Source of the DNA: Trileptium ribeirensis
Lineage: Eukaryota; Nematoda; Enoplea; Enoplida; Thoracostomopsidae
Assembly (NCBI GenBank): GCA_030248225.1
Contig: JASANE010001549.1
Coordinates: forward strand, 62,001-126,000
Reading direction: 5' to 3'
Length of the DNA: 64,000 bases
Below the pieces are notes generated by a model. That model was not told the origin of the DNA, made no database searches, and saw nothing but the letters and a program-made list of their open reading frames with translations. Shown one piece after another: positions 40,301 to 55,300 of the stretch (position 1 is the stretch's first letter; the number at the start of each line of letters is the position of its first letter). The translations under genes and the position numbers were made by a program.

Positions 40301-43300
40301 AAGCTACCTCAATAATAGATATATAATCAAAATCACACCTCTCTTTGAATCTGCTCGAGCTCTGCTTCGCGCTGTCGAATATTCTCACGAAGTTGTTCTC
40401 GTTCGGCTGCGCTCATGTCACGTTCGCTTCGCAGCTCATGCGTAAGCGCTTCGAGTTCAGCCGCTTTGCGATTCATTTCTTCTCGTGCTTCGCGTAATTC
40501 TCGCAGTTGTTCTTCAAGCTCAGCTATGGTCGACCGGGCTCCCGTCAGTTCTACAATAATAAAATATAGATCATTAAAATGATAAATACATATGATAGAA
40601 TGAAGAATATGAGAATTACGCACAGATAAATCTGGGTTCTTCATTTAAGGTAAAATTTGGTAGGGAGTAAGAACGGGACATCCCGGTTCGGAACCAAAGG
40701 CGTCGGATTTTGCAAGCGAGGATGAAACTAGGTACTCCCGGTTCTATCGGAGATTTCGAGATCTAAAAAATTTTATATTTCAGGATTTTATATATAAAGC
40801 TAAAGCGTTCATAAATGACCTCAAAATGGTACAAAACGTCTATATTGAGGGTAAAATACTGTATTTTGCAACACTGCATATATAATTAAATCCATTTGTT
40901 GGCACCACAATGGGAGTTTAGTAAAAAAACTTTGTCAATATTTTGAATCAACGGACTGCCTCTAATTTATTACTAATGAATGCGGCTTCTAATTATTACA
41001 TTATTATTCATTCTTTCATTCGTTTACTAAAGTATAATGAATTTAATTAAAACGGCTTCGAGATTACTGAATGGAGATTATGTAATTCGCACACATAAGC
41101 TAAAATTTTGTACAGCCAGCGGTATTCAGACCATGGCCATTCAGCAACTGCTCGGGAATACCAAAAATACTACAATAACAGATATATTATTTTATTGCAT
41201 CGGAGTGTCTGACAGCAAATTTTACTATACACATGTTTGGACACTACAAATTAAAGACTCTTAGTACACAAAATAAAGTAAGCCTTATGCATTAAAAGTA
41301 ATAAATTAATGTTTTACACTAACCACTTTGTGCACGCTCTACTTCGAGTTGCATTTCCGCCATTCGGTCTTCAAATTCGCGTTGTCGCTTTTCGGCTGCT
41401 TCTCGTGCTGCAACTTCGCGCATATAATTTTCTTTTTCCTGCTGAAATACAACAAAGTTAGTTATATTGGCCGAGAGCAAAAACGTATCAACGTATGGTA
41501 TAACGTGTTAAACTCGACTTCAAATATACAGTACAGGCGCTACAACTAGTACTGCCAAATCTAACATCAGGATTGCGAAAAGCACGAAAAATGTAAAACT
41601 ATCTAATTAGAAGTTGCAAAATCTAACAACAGTACGGCTGCAGTATTTCAAGAGAATAGGGAGAGCACACACATTGGCCGCCGACGACAATCAAAGTTGG
41701 TTTTGTGCCATCAGAAACCAATCAATGTCGACAAAAAATTAGGTATTATGCGGACACATGACACCAAACATAGTGTATTTAATGCTTAACAGTATCAGTT
41801 GTCAAGCTACAGACTATAATCTAACTGAACGAATCTTAAAACAAATTTCCAAAATAGCAACAAAGTTAAGAAAACATAGGATCAACAGATCCACAAGCCG
41901 TTGTAGTCATTATGAAAATTTTGCATATAGTTGAACGTTTATGTTTCGTTATAAAAATATATAACCGTAAAATTTTATAAAACCGGTGTGTAAATCTCGT
42001 CGCAAAAACGGAAATACATAATGCATTAGGCTAATAGTTATTATCTAGGTTCACAATCATTATGCACAAAATTAAAGACTTTATAATAATAATCTGAGAC
42101 ATGTTAACATAGTTTGTACACAACGGATGTGTTCGCAAAATTCGGGCACACATCCCCTCACAAAACGTATGCATATATCGCAGAGTACCAACAGGTTACT
42201 GTTAAATAAGTTCTAGTCGGTTGTGTAAACTAGGTAGCTTTGTGTCTACGTAAACTAGCCGCCGTCAATGTATTTCAGTCCGCTAAGAATCTTTGGTGGC
42301 TAGTATGCATTCTATTAGAAAAAGTATCATGCGCGTCAGAAATGATCGTGGTGTTTTGAAAGCGACTAACCGTTGCCCGAACGTCGACAAAGCGACTAAC
42401 CATTGACCGAACATCGAGTGATCAGCGGCCATCTAGGCCGGGGAGTGCATGTGGAAGTTCCGAAAAGTGCGATAATATCAATAATAATACTTACGTCACG
42501 CTTAAGTTGTTCGTTTTTATACTGAGCTTTCATTTGAGCGACCTCCGGTGTCTCGGGCCCGCGTCTTCGCATATACAGCTCGTGGTTTCCCATGCACAAA
42601 GCTAAAATCCGTTTGTTGACGCGGAGTCGTGGAGCGTAGAAAATAAAATCCTAAAACGAGTAATGCTTATTTATAATCACATTATTCTGCATTGTTTAAT
42701 TGTCATAATAATGTAATGTTTTATGCTAAAAAATATCATTTGGAGCAAAATAGCTCAAAATTTATGTCGGAACTCAAAGATTACAATAATCATAATCCAA
42801 CAGTAATCGACAATAATAGCCCATCTATGTAATTTTCACGTGGCAAAAAGTACGTGATGACATCAAATCAATCAATAAAACACGACCCCAGCGTGTCAGA
42901 CGCATCATGTCAACGAACTTCAAGTCATAATTGTTATTAACGGGTAACCGAAGACCGCCAGCTTAACCAATCACAGTATACAATAACAAAGCAGGCACGT
43001 AGCCGGACTTCCATTTTAGGAGAAGAAGCCAAATTCATGAGACCAAAATAATTTTAGGGGGTGTAGAATTTCTTACATAAGGTGTTCCACTACGTCAAAT
43101 TTACACATCCTTTGCAAAAGTCAAAAATCAGAGAGAATACTACATTAACGGAACTGGTAAGCAGAGGAAACATATTCAGTTCTCCCGGTTATGTTGTTGG
43201 TTATATACTAATGAATAGGCACTCTGCTTTTTAAGAATATGAAATCGATATTTCTCAACTATTTTCTCAGGGGTGGGCAAGCCCAACCTATAAAAAGGGG

Positions 43301-46300
43301 CGTCCCCCGCCTTTGGCACCTCCTGGCTACGAAAAAGAAAACTATATATACCTACAAAATAAGTTCGCATACATTTTGTACGTGGGTACCTTGACGCAAT
43401 TTGTCTTGAATCTTTACCAGGAAGATTGCAAGACTTATGAGCATGCGAAGAAGCGTTCTTGGCAACTGTGGGAACCGATATAATATTACTACATCACTAC
43501 CCACCCCATTATGTGAAACCACCCCGAAAAAGACTCTATCTCGCCAAATGGAGAATGCCTTAGGTTGGATTTTTAACCATTACCATATAAGTACAGAGTT
43601 GCGGGTAAAATACAGGTATGGAGACGTAAATATGTTGCCATGAATTTGGTTACTGTTGGAATAGTCAATATATGTGCTTGAGAAGATGCGGCAAGTGTTG
43701 GTCGACTCATATAACCGCAAGAATCATTACCTATTGTCTGTTCGAGCCGTCCTCTGAGTGTAATCTTCTTGTACAACACTCAAAAAGCCTACGTTGCTCT
43801 AGGGTGCCCACCAATACAATGAGTATAAAGTTTCTTCAAAAAGTACCGAGCTTCCTTGCCAGAACTAGCATCTCGGCACGTCTTGTACTTTGGAAACTAC
43901 GGGTGACCTTGCCACAAAATGGGAGATCAGCAGATGGACGATAAGTATAATTTGGGAACCATTAATACCTTTCTTTCTAAAAGCAGGACTACTGTGAAAC
44001 GGCAAATGTTTACTATTTTCTTAAACATCTATATCGTGGCTAGGAATACCCAATATCGAACCGTATGACCAAATGAAGTCAAGGATATTGAGATACAGTT
44101 ACCGGTCAAATCCACAGTGCATAATAATAACAAAAAAGCATAACAACACAACACCATTAGGAAACAAGTGATGTGTTGAATCTACATATATCGGGCTTCC
44201 TAAAAATTATTCTTACCGGTGACTTTTTATCCATAGGCTTTATTACAAATTTTTTATCGCTGAACGAGATATTTCGAATTTCGCTCCACGGAAAGCCAAC
44301 CTTCGGCGTTAGTTTGTCGTTTTGTTCGTAAATATTGAGTCCAAGCGCGTCGACTCCAAGATACTGAAATAATAACAATATAAAATTTTGCGCAAATATA
44401 AACACGACACAGTCTCTGTTGGAAATAACTGATGTTCGTTCGAAAGTGTTCGGCATAATTATGCTCAAAAAGTGTTCTATTCTAATAATAATAATAAATC
44501 CATCTTTAACGCGACTTTTTCGCAGAGGCGTGACAAAAGCGATGAATATAATTGTAAAAAAGAAGTCGTATGCTACAAAAATTCAGCATCAAATAGCCGG
44601 GAACAGAAGAGTTTTCAGTTTAGATTTAAGTTCAGACACATCAAGATTTAAATTTCGTAAAATACTTGATATGTTGTTTCAGTCCGATGGTCCCAGAAAA
44701 CAAACATTATTGTTTCTTGTTTCGTCGATTCGAATTATTCGCTCATTGACGAAGCAGGCCACTGACGATTGGTTTAACATATCGACAATATAAGATGGTG
44801 TGGTTCGTTCGAAACAGAGTCATTTCTGGTAGAAACTGTATTAGGATATACTCGCTTTAGAAACTGTATGAGGAAAGTAGGGAGACCCCATGTATTTCGG
44901 CCTTCCCACTTGCTCTTAAGTTCAGTCCCCACGTTTTTTCTGCATGATTAAATGCAAGGCGAAAAACACGCCTGTTTTACATTATGTAACTCAAAAATCC
45001 CAAATTTTTGCCTTGCAGTATAAACTCTGCAATTGGCGTCAATCGGTGGGGTGTCATCGTATGGTGTGCATTTTTCTTATATATTTACTGTGAAGCCGTT
45101 ACGTAAACTTTCATCACATTTTTCAGTTTCCTGTTTACCAAGCTGTCCCAGGAAAACCTAATTTCTCGCCCCCGGCTCCATGTGGGGGCCCCAGTTCGGG
45201 TTGAGGCATTTTATGGGAAAACCAGATATTGACAGTACATTTAATTGCTCTGCATAAAAATAGCATACCGATTATCTATGAGCAAACCGCTCAATCTCGA
45301 GAAAATTTCCAGGAACAGTTATAGGGCATTAGTCAAAGAAAAAGAGCTTTTTTCCTCAACAAAATCTGATATTCCATACAATAATTTTCGTTTTCTTCGC
45401 TATATATATGACCGTAGTTATACAACAGATGAGCATCAAAAAAGAAACCGCATATACAATTTAATAAGAACTTGTAAAACTGCACATATAATAAAGAAAA
45501 TAATGCAAAGCATTATTTAAACGCATACCAATTCTGTTCCCTTTTTGTTGCGAATTTCATAATAGTTGACACCGTACATTTCAAGATCTTGACAAATCTT
45601 CAGATATTCCATCATCGCTTCTTCTCTAAAACAATAACAAACGTCACCAATTAAGAGCCATGCGATCACACCACAATTCCTGAGAACACATTATCAGCGG
45701 TCTTGTTTGAAGCTTCCTAGAAAAACGGCGTGTTATGAAAAGTCACAAGAATCATAACCTGGTACACAATGTTAATTCAGTTGAACTATTATTAATTGCT
45801 GGCTTCTCCAAATTAGGAAACCCCCTAATTAATTAGAAAATATTTTTCGATGTCACCTGGCAAAAAATGGCTGCCCCATTTAGTTCTTCATAGCATAATT
45901 TAGAATTCTCCCTGGTTCAAAGCAATTGGCAAAAATTTTAGCTTGCTCAAGCAAAACATCCCCAATTGGGAAAAAAATTTAAAATTTTTATTAAAACAAC
46001 ATACACTTCTTGTTTTAGCGGTGTTTTAAAATTTTTAGTCATGTGGCAGCTTTACACGTCTATGCAACAGAATATAATACATAAAGTTGAAAATTCCGGT
46101 ATGAAACATGTTTGCACAACAGATAGTTATATATTAATCAAAATGCGAGCTGTTAGCCTATAAAGATCAGTTAGACGCTTAAAAAGTTTCTATCGACCAA
46201 TCTATCTACTACCTCCCCTAATCACAGACCCGCTAATGAATTACTCCAACTATAACATTTTGGACGAAAATAAAAAATTTATCCAATATTGGCTTTGAAA

Positions 46301-49300
46301 ATTTTGTTTTGTCTATACGAATTTAAAACATGCGTTTCTGCGTTTAATCCTGTTAGCTGTGTCATTTTATTTTCTGTTCTGTTCGCTGACCAGAAACTTG
46401 ATGTATGTAGCGGCCGTGATAAGGGAATCACATTAACCTTGCTAATATGCGGGACAAGAGTTGTAATCTTTCATAGACAACGTGGGCCGACGTTACAATA
46501 CAATGACGCATAATGCACTTCCGGATTTTCAATATTATATTAACAACTTGTATTGCATACAGGACTAAATAGATTACAGATTCTTTACTGATTACAAGAT
46601 TCACTGAAATACAATAAACTTATACGTCATTATTTACACGGTTCCCTAAACGTTTATGCTCATACGAAACCAACCAAACCAATTTCGTACATTCACATCC
46701 ACAAGCTTACACTATATTGCTAAGTTTGCGACCCACTATTAGCGAATACCCGCTCATATCTTCATACCTACGCCTGCACAACAAGATCAGGCACAACCCA
46801 CGCTTGCTACTAGCCATGATAGTCCGGAAGCCTAGCGATACAAACAGATTAGCAAGCGTACATACATACGATTTGACAAGTAGTGAACGGAAGCGACAAA
46901 AGTTTTTCTCTTCCGAGAACTTCCAGCGTTATGCGATGCCTGCCTACGTTCTTGCTTTATAATTGGTGAAAATAAAGTCAATGAAACGCGCCCTATTTCT
47001 ACCACCCAACCGTGTTGTCGTTTTACACAGCCCCATGTTATTTGGTCTGTGTAAACAATGTTTAGTAAACGTGGCACAACATTACACCATAAAACAAAAT
47101 ATACAGCATAAAACTGTGTACAACATAGTCCAAGCAAGAATCACAAGTGCTTATAATTTGCTTAAAATCAACAATGAAGACGGACGCAGCAAGAGCCAGT
47201 ACGACTGTATTGATTAAGACTAAACCCATCTTTTTCTGAATCAAAAGATAGCAATCCGAAAACATTATATACCAAGCTAGCACAGCTGCACATAAAACAA
47301 TCTACAACAGTGATACAGACGCAATACTTTAGTATGTTTTTGTAGTTGTTACAGAAAATATTTATACAGCAAAGAGTATCACTCATACATCGTCACACAT
47401 TGTGTTAACATACAAAGCATAACGTTTCGGGACATTAAATATTTTTACAGAACAGGATTCGAACACGTCACAACAGCTATTATTCCTCAAGGTACAATAA
47501 AACTACTGATAGATCTGATATTCAATATTGTTCCAAAAACCATAATTAGGAACAGTATAAAATAAGGCAGTGGCTTCTCCATATGATTAAAATTTTGCCA
47601 GGGGTTTTGTGCCGGGAGGGCCCCAGCTCTAACCTAGGAGAAACTACAAATATCTTAGGGAATTTCCCCATGTTACCTCCTGTGGAAAAGCTTCTAGGTC
47701 CACTTTGTTGTTGGATTTGTTAGTTTTTTAAACCGGTCCTGTGCATTGTCATGAAACTTTCTAAAAATGCACCCTATTTTGAAAAACACAGCATTTACCA
47801 CTGCATTACAGCAAAATAATAAAATTAGTATATACAAAAAATAGGCGCTACAAGTAGGGGTCGTCATGTGCCTGATCAGCAGCAGACCCAAGAAAAAAGG
47901 ACCCAAATACTGGTCGCAGGTAGAAATCCTAGTTGTGTTCCAGTTAAAGATCAAATTTTAGCTCCTTCAAAAACGGTTTTCTACATCGGTGAACAAAGCT
48001 TAAAATTAAAATTTTACATCGGGGCTGCATTTTACGACAATCTCTGACGGCATAATGATTTTGCTTTCAATTTGATCAAATCGGGGACGATACCCCATCA
48101 TCGCCTATTCCGGAAGCGCGGCGATTATACGACTTGGAGGTTCTAAACTGAAAATTTTTCAGAATTTTACTGACAAGGATTCAGAATTTTCCTTTAGGTA
48201 GGCAACTCATTATATCGCTGTGCTATAAACAAAACGTTATATCAGCTACAGTGCAAACAATACCCTGTAGATTGACTAGTATGTATTCTCACATCACCAC
48301 ATTTTTACTATAAGCACTGCATTGGTTTTAAACACATTCGACCTTCTGATATTATAAAATATATTTTGTTCGTACTCGTCGTAGGACCTTGTTGAATATC
48401 GTGCATGATTATTCCTAATTTTTTTTATTTCTCAAGCGTTCTGAAAGTGTATAATTGGTCCACCGGTGATTTTGCTTTCAACGCACAAACGCACAAAAAA
48501 AATTAGAAAATATTTTCAACAATCCCATTAAATAGATACAAATTTAATTGTGTAATTTAGTTGGAAATTAACGTTAAGCCTAGAAACACAGGGCAGCGCT
48601 ATCTGGGCGAATGTCAAGTTTAGGTTCACAGCACTGAATTTTGACATTTTTTATATTTAGAAACCTGTAAACCAGGATATGCTTACAATCTGAACCTCAT
48701 GACAAAAATAGAAACCCGTGGTTCAGAAGCACTGTCTCACACGGTTTATAGAACGTGACAAATTTTTGGCCGAACTATGGTGATTACAATCCCAGAATTT
48801 TATACCCAATTTAAAATTAGTAACTCTATCGAGACTGCGAGCGTAGTGAATCATAGGTAGACCTAAGCCTTTTGCGTCCACAGCCAATCAGCTCTCGATA
48901 GCATACCTCGACATGCTATATGTGGATATCACGCAATACCGCACAAGTTGGAACAAAACTAACACCGGCAATAAGTTTCGAATGTTCGTGAACACCTAAG
49001 CGCACGATATTAGCCTCTCAGGACGTCACAATAAAATTAGTAATTTTGGGTCGAGGAATTATGGGGGCGCAATACCCCAGTATTACCCGTGGATCTATGG
49101 GTCGCAGAGTAAAACTATCACCGGCAATGAGTTTCCCATAAACGAAAATCCTCAAGTGAAATTTTCCAGCTGCCCAAGACGTCGGAACAAATTTTCGAAT
49201 TTTGTGTCAACGAACAAAAAAGAGATATCGGCATTATTATTTTACTACGAAATAAAACCAACCAGAAAAAAATTCGAATGTTAGGATAAAAATAACCTTG

Positions 49301-52300
49301 CTTCAGGGAAGGGTACTAAAATGGGTCTAAAAACCCACTTTTTGACCTCTGACCCCGAATCATGGGGTGCCATACCGCCGCACCCATGGAACAACAGGTC
49401 GCAGAGTAAAACGAACAGTGGCAATGAGTTTCCCATGCCCGAAAACGCCGAAGCGAGACTTTTCAGCCGTCCAGGATGTCAGAACAAATTTTCGAATTTT
49501 GGGTCGAAAAACCATGAGGGTGCCTTACCTCAAACCCTATGAACCGGAGCGTTAATCCAAAAACAAAAAAAAAAGAATCATATTAATATGAAGTAAAACC
49601 AACCAGAAAAAGCTTCGAAAGCTAAGATAAAAATAACCTTGCATCCGTGAAGGGTACTAAAATGGGGCAAAAACCCTCATTCTGTGCTCTGACCCGGGAA
49701 CAAGACCTGAAATCAAAAACGCTCGGGCTGTGAACGGTAAATCGACTATGCCGGTTTGAATGAGCCCAAGATCATGAAAATAGGTTAATTCGTTCCCGAG
49801 TTATGGCCGATCACTCATACAAAGAGAGACGGAATTTAGAAGCTTTCACCCCAGCAACACACAATCTCCACTACGTTAAACTAAGCTCTGATAACCACAA
49901 AATGAACAGTAATTTACGCTAGCCACGTAGCACATGGCCTTACCGCAACATCCCTCGATGCTCGCTATACCACTTTGTAATTCGTTCTTCCCATTCTTGC
50001 TTTGAAAATGGAAATTGTTTGTATACCCTGAAATACACATAATCAGTATAACAGTAAACATCTATGATTGTGAACCTAAAGTAATAATTACTTCATATGA
50101 TATGAAAGTCAAATAAATGACACATTTTTAAATCAAGTTCTTGCACTATAAAAAATAAAAAATTCACAATACGCATTGCACCCGTAAAAAGTATTACTTA
50201 GATTCAGTGAATTTGATTGAAACAATATAACGAGTTTGATTGCTTACAGAATTCTGAGTGCAGTGAGTGAAACGAACGAAGCGAAAAATTCTTACTAGCG
50301 TGGCAGTGGTGAAATTTGACGTCTGTTATTGGCTTTCAAGGGTGACAGGCATAACTCAACTTTAACAGGGCGGATTAATTTGAAAACTTGAATCCTCTAT
50401 TTGTGCCCTTTGGTTAGGCGCGAAGCCCGATTCTAATATTTTAACCTGAAAAACCGGGATAAAGGGGCTCGGGTCAGGTCCCGATGGGGCGAAACATTTA
50501 CCTAACTTATTGTAACTCGACAATCGAATCGGTGTACATATCTGAGTCGATTTGGCTGAATTTATATAGCTAATGCGCCTTTATAATACTGTATATTATA
50601 AAGCTTTGCCAAGCGGTTTTTCTAGGATATAGGATTGGGGCAAAACTGGTTCTAAAATGGGCCCAAAAGAACCAAAATACAAGAAAAAAACTTCCACAAC
50701 CGTAGTGATGCATGGGTGTTTTGGTCTCATTTTTAGTGTAATTCATCCTATATGTAGCTATTAATGTCGTGTTGCTGCTGTAATTATTTACGGTGAAGGG
50801 CTGGCTCAAAAATGGCTTTCAACGGGCTCGTGGGACCCAAAATGCATTAATATCTCGGCAACCACGTCATGATCTATATAGGCGTGTTTGGTCAAATTTT
50901 GAACTTTGCAGAGCACTACATCATCTATGTACTTGAACATTGGGAGTACAACAATCTGGTATTACCTTCTCAATTAATTGAGCAACATGGATTACATTCG
51001 GTAGCTAATAGCCATGTACATCTCCCTAAATTACATATTCAACGCTCAGAATTCACCATTTTTGCGATAAGACAGGTTATTATTTACCAACACCTCCAAA
51101 AGCCTGCCATTATTATGTTGTGAATAGTTATCATTTAAGCTACAAAGAATCAAATGAAACATCAGAGTTACCTAAAGCTAATATACATAAACGAAAATCC
51201 AGATGGTTGACTTGAGTAGAATTCAAAATTAATCAGAATAACCAATTAACGTAACCAACGAATGTTATAAACGAACAACGTCTTATGCATTGTCCAATGG
51301 CTAATTTCAACTTTCAAAATTTGTCAAGTGGCTAAGTAACCGCCATTAATATATCCAATTCTAATATTGTATTATTACATAGATGATTTTTCTAGCTTGA
51401 CTAAATACAGTGCTGTCGACGTCCTCGACGTTCGTTTGAAAAATGGAAATTTCGTTCGACATGTTCGAATCTTGTATGTACATACGTGATATGTTCGAAT
51501 ATTTTAGGGCGTTTTTCAAAAATTATAGTTCGGAAGCTGCACGAATTTTCTACGAGAGAGAGAGTTGTTCGTGTATAAATTTTGTTTGACTTCAGTCAAT
51601 GTACTTTCGTTCGACAGTAATTTCTGGAGAGTAATTAGGGTTTTCAGCTACATCAAGACACAGAACAGCTGAAAATTGAGGATATAAAAAAGAAAAATAC
51701 TTGCAGTACTCGCCAGAAATGAGTGTCACTTTTCGAGCAAATATCGAACAATATATATTTACTTGCGAACAACACTTGAGGAGTGTTGGAACAAATTTAA
51801 ACAAATCGCGCCAAAATTTCTAACACTTCTCGAACGAACATAGAACGAACTTCGAGCCAATATCGAACGAACAGCACTCATTTCTATCGAGTATTGTATT
51901 TGTGAAGTAAATATTACTAAATTTTAGAATTAGTGAAAGTTAATGGAGGGTAGCAAATGTAGAATTTTGTGTGAGCTAGAAAATCAATAATTTTAATTTC
52001 TTACCACAACAACATATCGTCTGATTGGCACCGCTGAAAATATATATTAGCAAAACCTTTAAATAACACCATTTGAGTACCTTGGGGGCAAGAGCTGTTC
52101 ACGTTCGAGGTATCCAGGAGGTTGCTTCACCGGATTGTAGTCACCAAATTTAGCCTGAAGCGCGTAGGCAGCAAGCAGCACACAATTATCCCATGGACAA
52201 TAAATTCGGTCTTCAAGAATATCATCACGAACTTGCAAAAAGAACAGTTTCTGAAATAATGAAACAATTCTTGTAAAAAAATTTATAATACTTATTGTAC

Positions 52301-55300
52301 GCAAGTTAAACGGTGCCACAAAATTAATATACTACTAAAAGGCGGATTAGTGTCAACAATACAGTACTCGCCAAAAATGACCGTCGCATTTCGAGCGAGC
52401 GAGTTCGAGCGAGTCGCGAGCGAGTGGCTCGCTCGAGATTTCGCAACTATTTAAATTAATAGAAAATTCTATTTTTAGAACAAATTTATTTCGAGCGAGT
52501 CGCGAGCGAGTGTCGAGCGAGTCGCGAGCGAGCGACAGTCATTTTTGGCGGGTACTGTACCATTAAGCATTTTGTACAGTTAGTTACACATGGCGTAATA
52601 TTGCAAAGGTAGACTAGAGACTGTAACTACAACGTGCCAATCAGTCTAATAAGGTAATTATAATACTATTTTGTAGCTTTTATCTGTTTGTGATCATATG
52701 TACAGACAACACGAAAAGAACTGACCATAATTTATAGTTATATACATCAAGCAGACTCAACGCAACTAGTGACATGATAACTACAAATCGTGACAAAACC
52801 CGAAATAATGGAATAAGCCTAGCAGGTTGTCGTGTCTCTTACGGTGAATAATCTATAATTTCTACATAACCATATACTGACCTTAGTAACGTCCTGAATT
52901 AGTTCTTCGGAAACATCCTCAGGATAAAATTTCACCAAAAATTTAAACTGATACGGTTGTTGCTTCTTCATTTCTTGAGCAGTGATCTGAAAATGTATTA
53001 TTGCTTAAACGGCCCAAGTACCCTAAGCAGCGGTACGTTATTACGTTAGGACAAAGAACAGTTTAGAGCGGGGGTTTGGGGGCGGGAATCCCCGACTTAA
53101 ACTTAGTGTATGTGTGATATAAGAGCCTTAGCGTAGGCGTAGTATATCGAGAATGGCGTGGCCAAAATTTATTTCCTTCCCTCAGAGTTACTTGGGTCGC
53201 TTAAACTATAAGCGAAGTCTTCACTAGTATTGAATCAACAACCAAATAATGCGTTATTCTGGCCTGTCCACAGCCCTCCGAAAGGTGGGTGGAATTTCGG
53301 GGGCCCCATGTTCATTCTCGGGGGAAAATTAAAAGTTGTGGTGATAAATTTTGCTTAAAAATACTAAATATCTCCATATTTTCATGCATTTTTACTATCG
53401 TGAATGTATTTTCAAGCTAAACACGATATTTTAGCATTATAAACAGTGGTAATTAATGTTTAAAACACAGTTCGCAAACAAACACATAAATTTTTAGACA
53501 AAAAATATTTTGAATTAGCTGAACATGGGGGTTTCAGCCGAGTGGGGGGGCGGACATGGGGGAAACCTGGGAGATTTGGGAAGTGGGGGTCCCCCCACTG
53601 TGGACAGGCCAGTTATTTTATCAAGACTCATGTTCAAGAATACCAGTCATTGTGTTGTTCTAACAATAGTGTATAATCATTGATTGTACCTGTCCTAGGC
53701 CAGAAAGTACTAGTGATTCGTCAAAATGAATTCTGCTCGTTAGTGTTTGTGACAAGTTACACAGTTGCTTACTCGAAGTTCGCTAACTCGAAAGACAACA
53801 TGCGGTTTCTGGCAGGTACTGTATTATGCGCGCCAAAAACAACACTGTCGCCTTTCAATATAAAGCATTCATATAACATAGTCGCGGATGTTAAATTTAA
53901 ATTCAACCAGGTTCCATTGTGTTTGTCTTAGATTTTGTTGGAGTCCAGAAATTAATAATTTATTTTAAAATATTACTGCAAGAATAAGTGCTTCTCGTTC
54001 GTTGCTCGCCGGCATATTGGTTGTGGGAAAACAAAACAGTTGTTATTCACTCTTACTAAAATATGTATCAACGCCAGTATATTGCTTGATGTTTGTTCTT
54101 TACACAATGCCTTGAAAACGCATAACTAAAAATATTTCAACCAACTCATGCATGACTAAAAATATTGTATCCTAAGCAAAAATATCCTATTTTCTCAAAA
54201 TATACATACGGCTAGCGAGTAGTAGACATTGTCAGTGTTTCATCTATGTACGCCTGCATTCTCCGAGTACTCCTTCACACCCCTAAAGCGTTAAGCTCAT
54301 GACAACATGAACTACAAAAAGCCTGTAGGCATCGTCTTTTCCGAAATTCCGCACTCGAACTAAACGCAACATTGGGTTACACAGGCAATGTTATTAATAA
54401 GGGTGCAATGTCGCGCCTACAAACTCGAATTAGCTATAAGTTCCTATAATAATAAATGCTATAGCCTATGATAATTAATTATCCTAGGGTTAAATAAGGG
54501 TGCAATGTCGCGCCTACAAACTCGAATTAGCTCTAAGTTCCTATAATAATAAATGCTATAGCCTATGATAATAAATTATCCTAGGGTTAATTAAGGGTGC
54601 AATGTCGCGCCTACAAACTCGAATTAGCTCTAAGTTTCACGGATAATAAATGCTTTACCCTGGGGTTGTACATAGAAGTGGTCACGAAGACAAACCACTT
54701 CATTCAAACTGTTAATTACTTCATCATAGTAATATGGAAAGTATCTTGCGATTGAACAGGGAATCATTCTATTATTACACAAACTTGTCAGTAAATGCAC
54801 AAAACCAAACGGCTAAAACAGAGACGTAAAAAGTGATGAATGTTCGCATGCTACTGTCTGATATGGTTTATGACGCTTACCTTTTTATTAAGCTTCAACC
54901 ACGCCAATGACCCTCGGTTATCTTCATACTGAAGGCCGAAGTACCAAACCTCACGTAAACCAATTGTCTTCACAACCTAGAACGAAACGTAAAATATAAA
55001 CATTGTTTCTTGCAACATTAACTAGTGTACAACGTTTCTAAAAAAGGACGCGACATAATTATACAAAAGGATTTTTAATTATTGTAAAATTAACTATTCG
55101 CGGGATCAGCCGCAGTGGCGTTACGAAGACGTAGCTACTTAACTAATGATTTGAGTTCATGAATGGCCAATGCCAAGATCAGTGCCACAGAAACTTCCAA
55201 TGTTTCTTTTGGACATCGAGATATATGTTCAACCTTCAGTACGAAAAACATCGAAATACAGCTTATTTTGCAGCGTTGCATTGGCTGTTTTACTTGCACA

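Noticed and set aside
44419..44793. 124-codon plus-strand open frame in ERM intron 7
   Set aside because: Starts with TTG, overlaps part of exon 8's intron flank, has no family similarity, and one frame of this length is expected by chance in 64 kb of AT-rich DNA.
45245..45520. 91-codon plus-strand frame beside exon 7
   Set aside because: No ATG at the start, no similarity, AT-rich composition.
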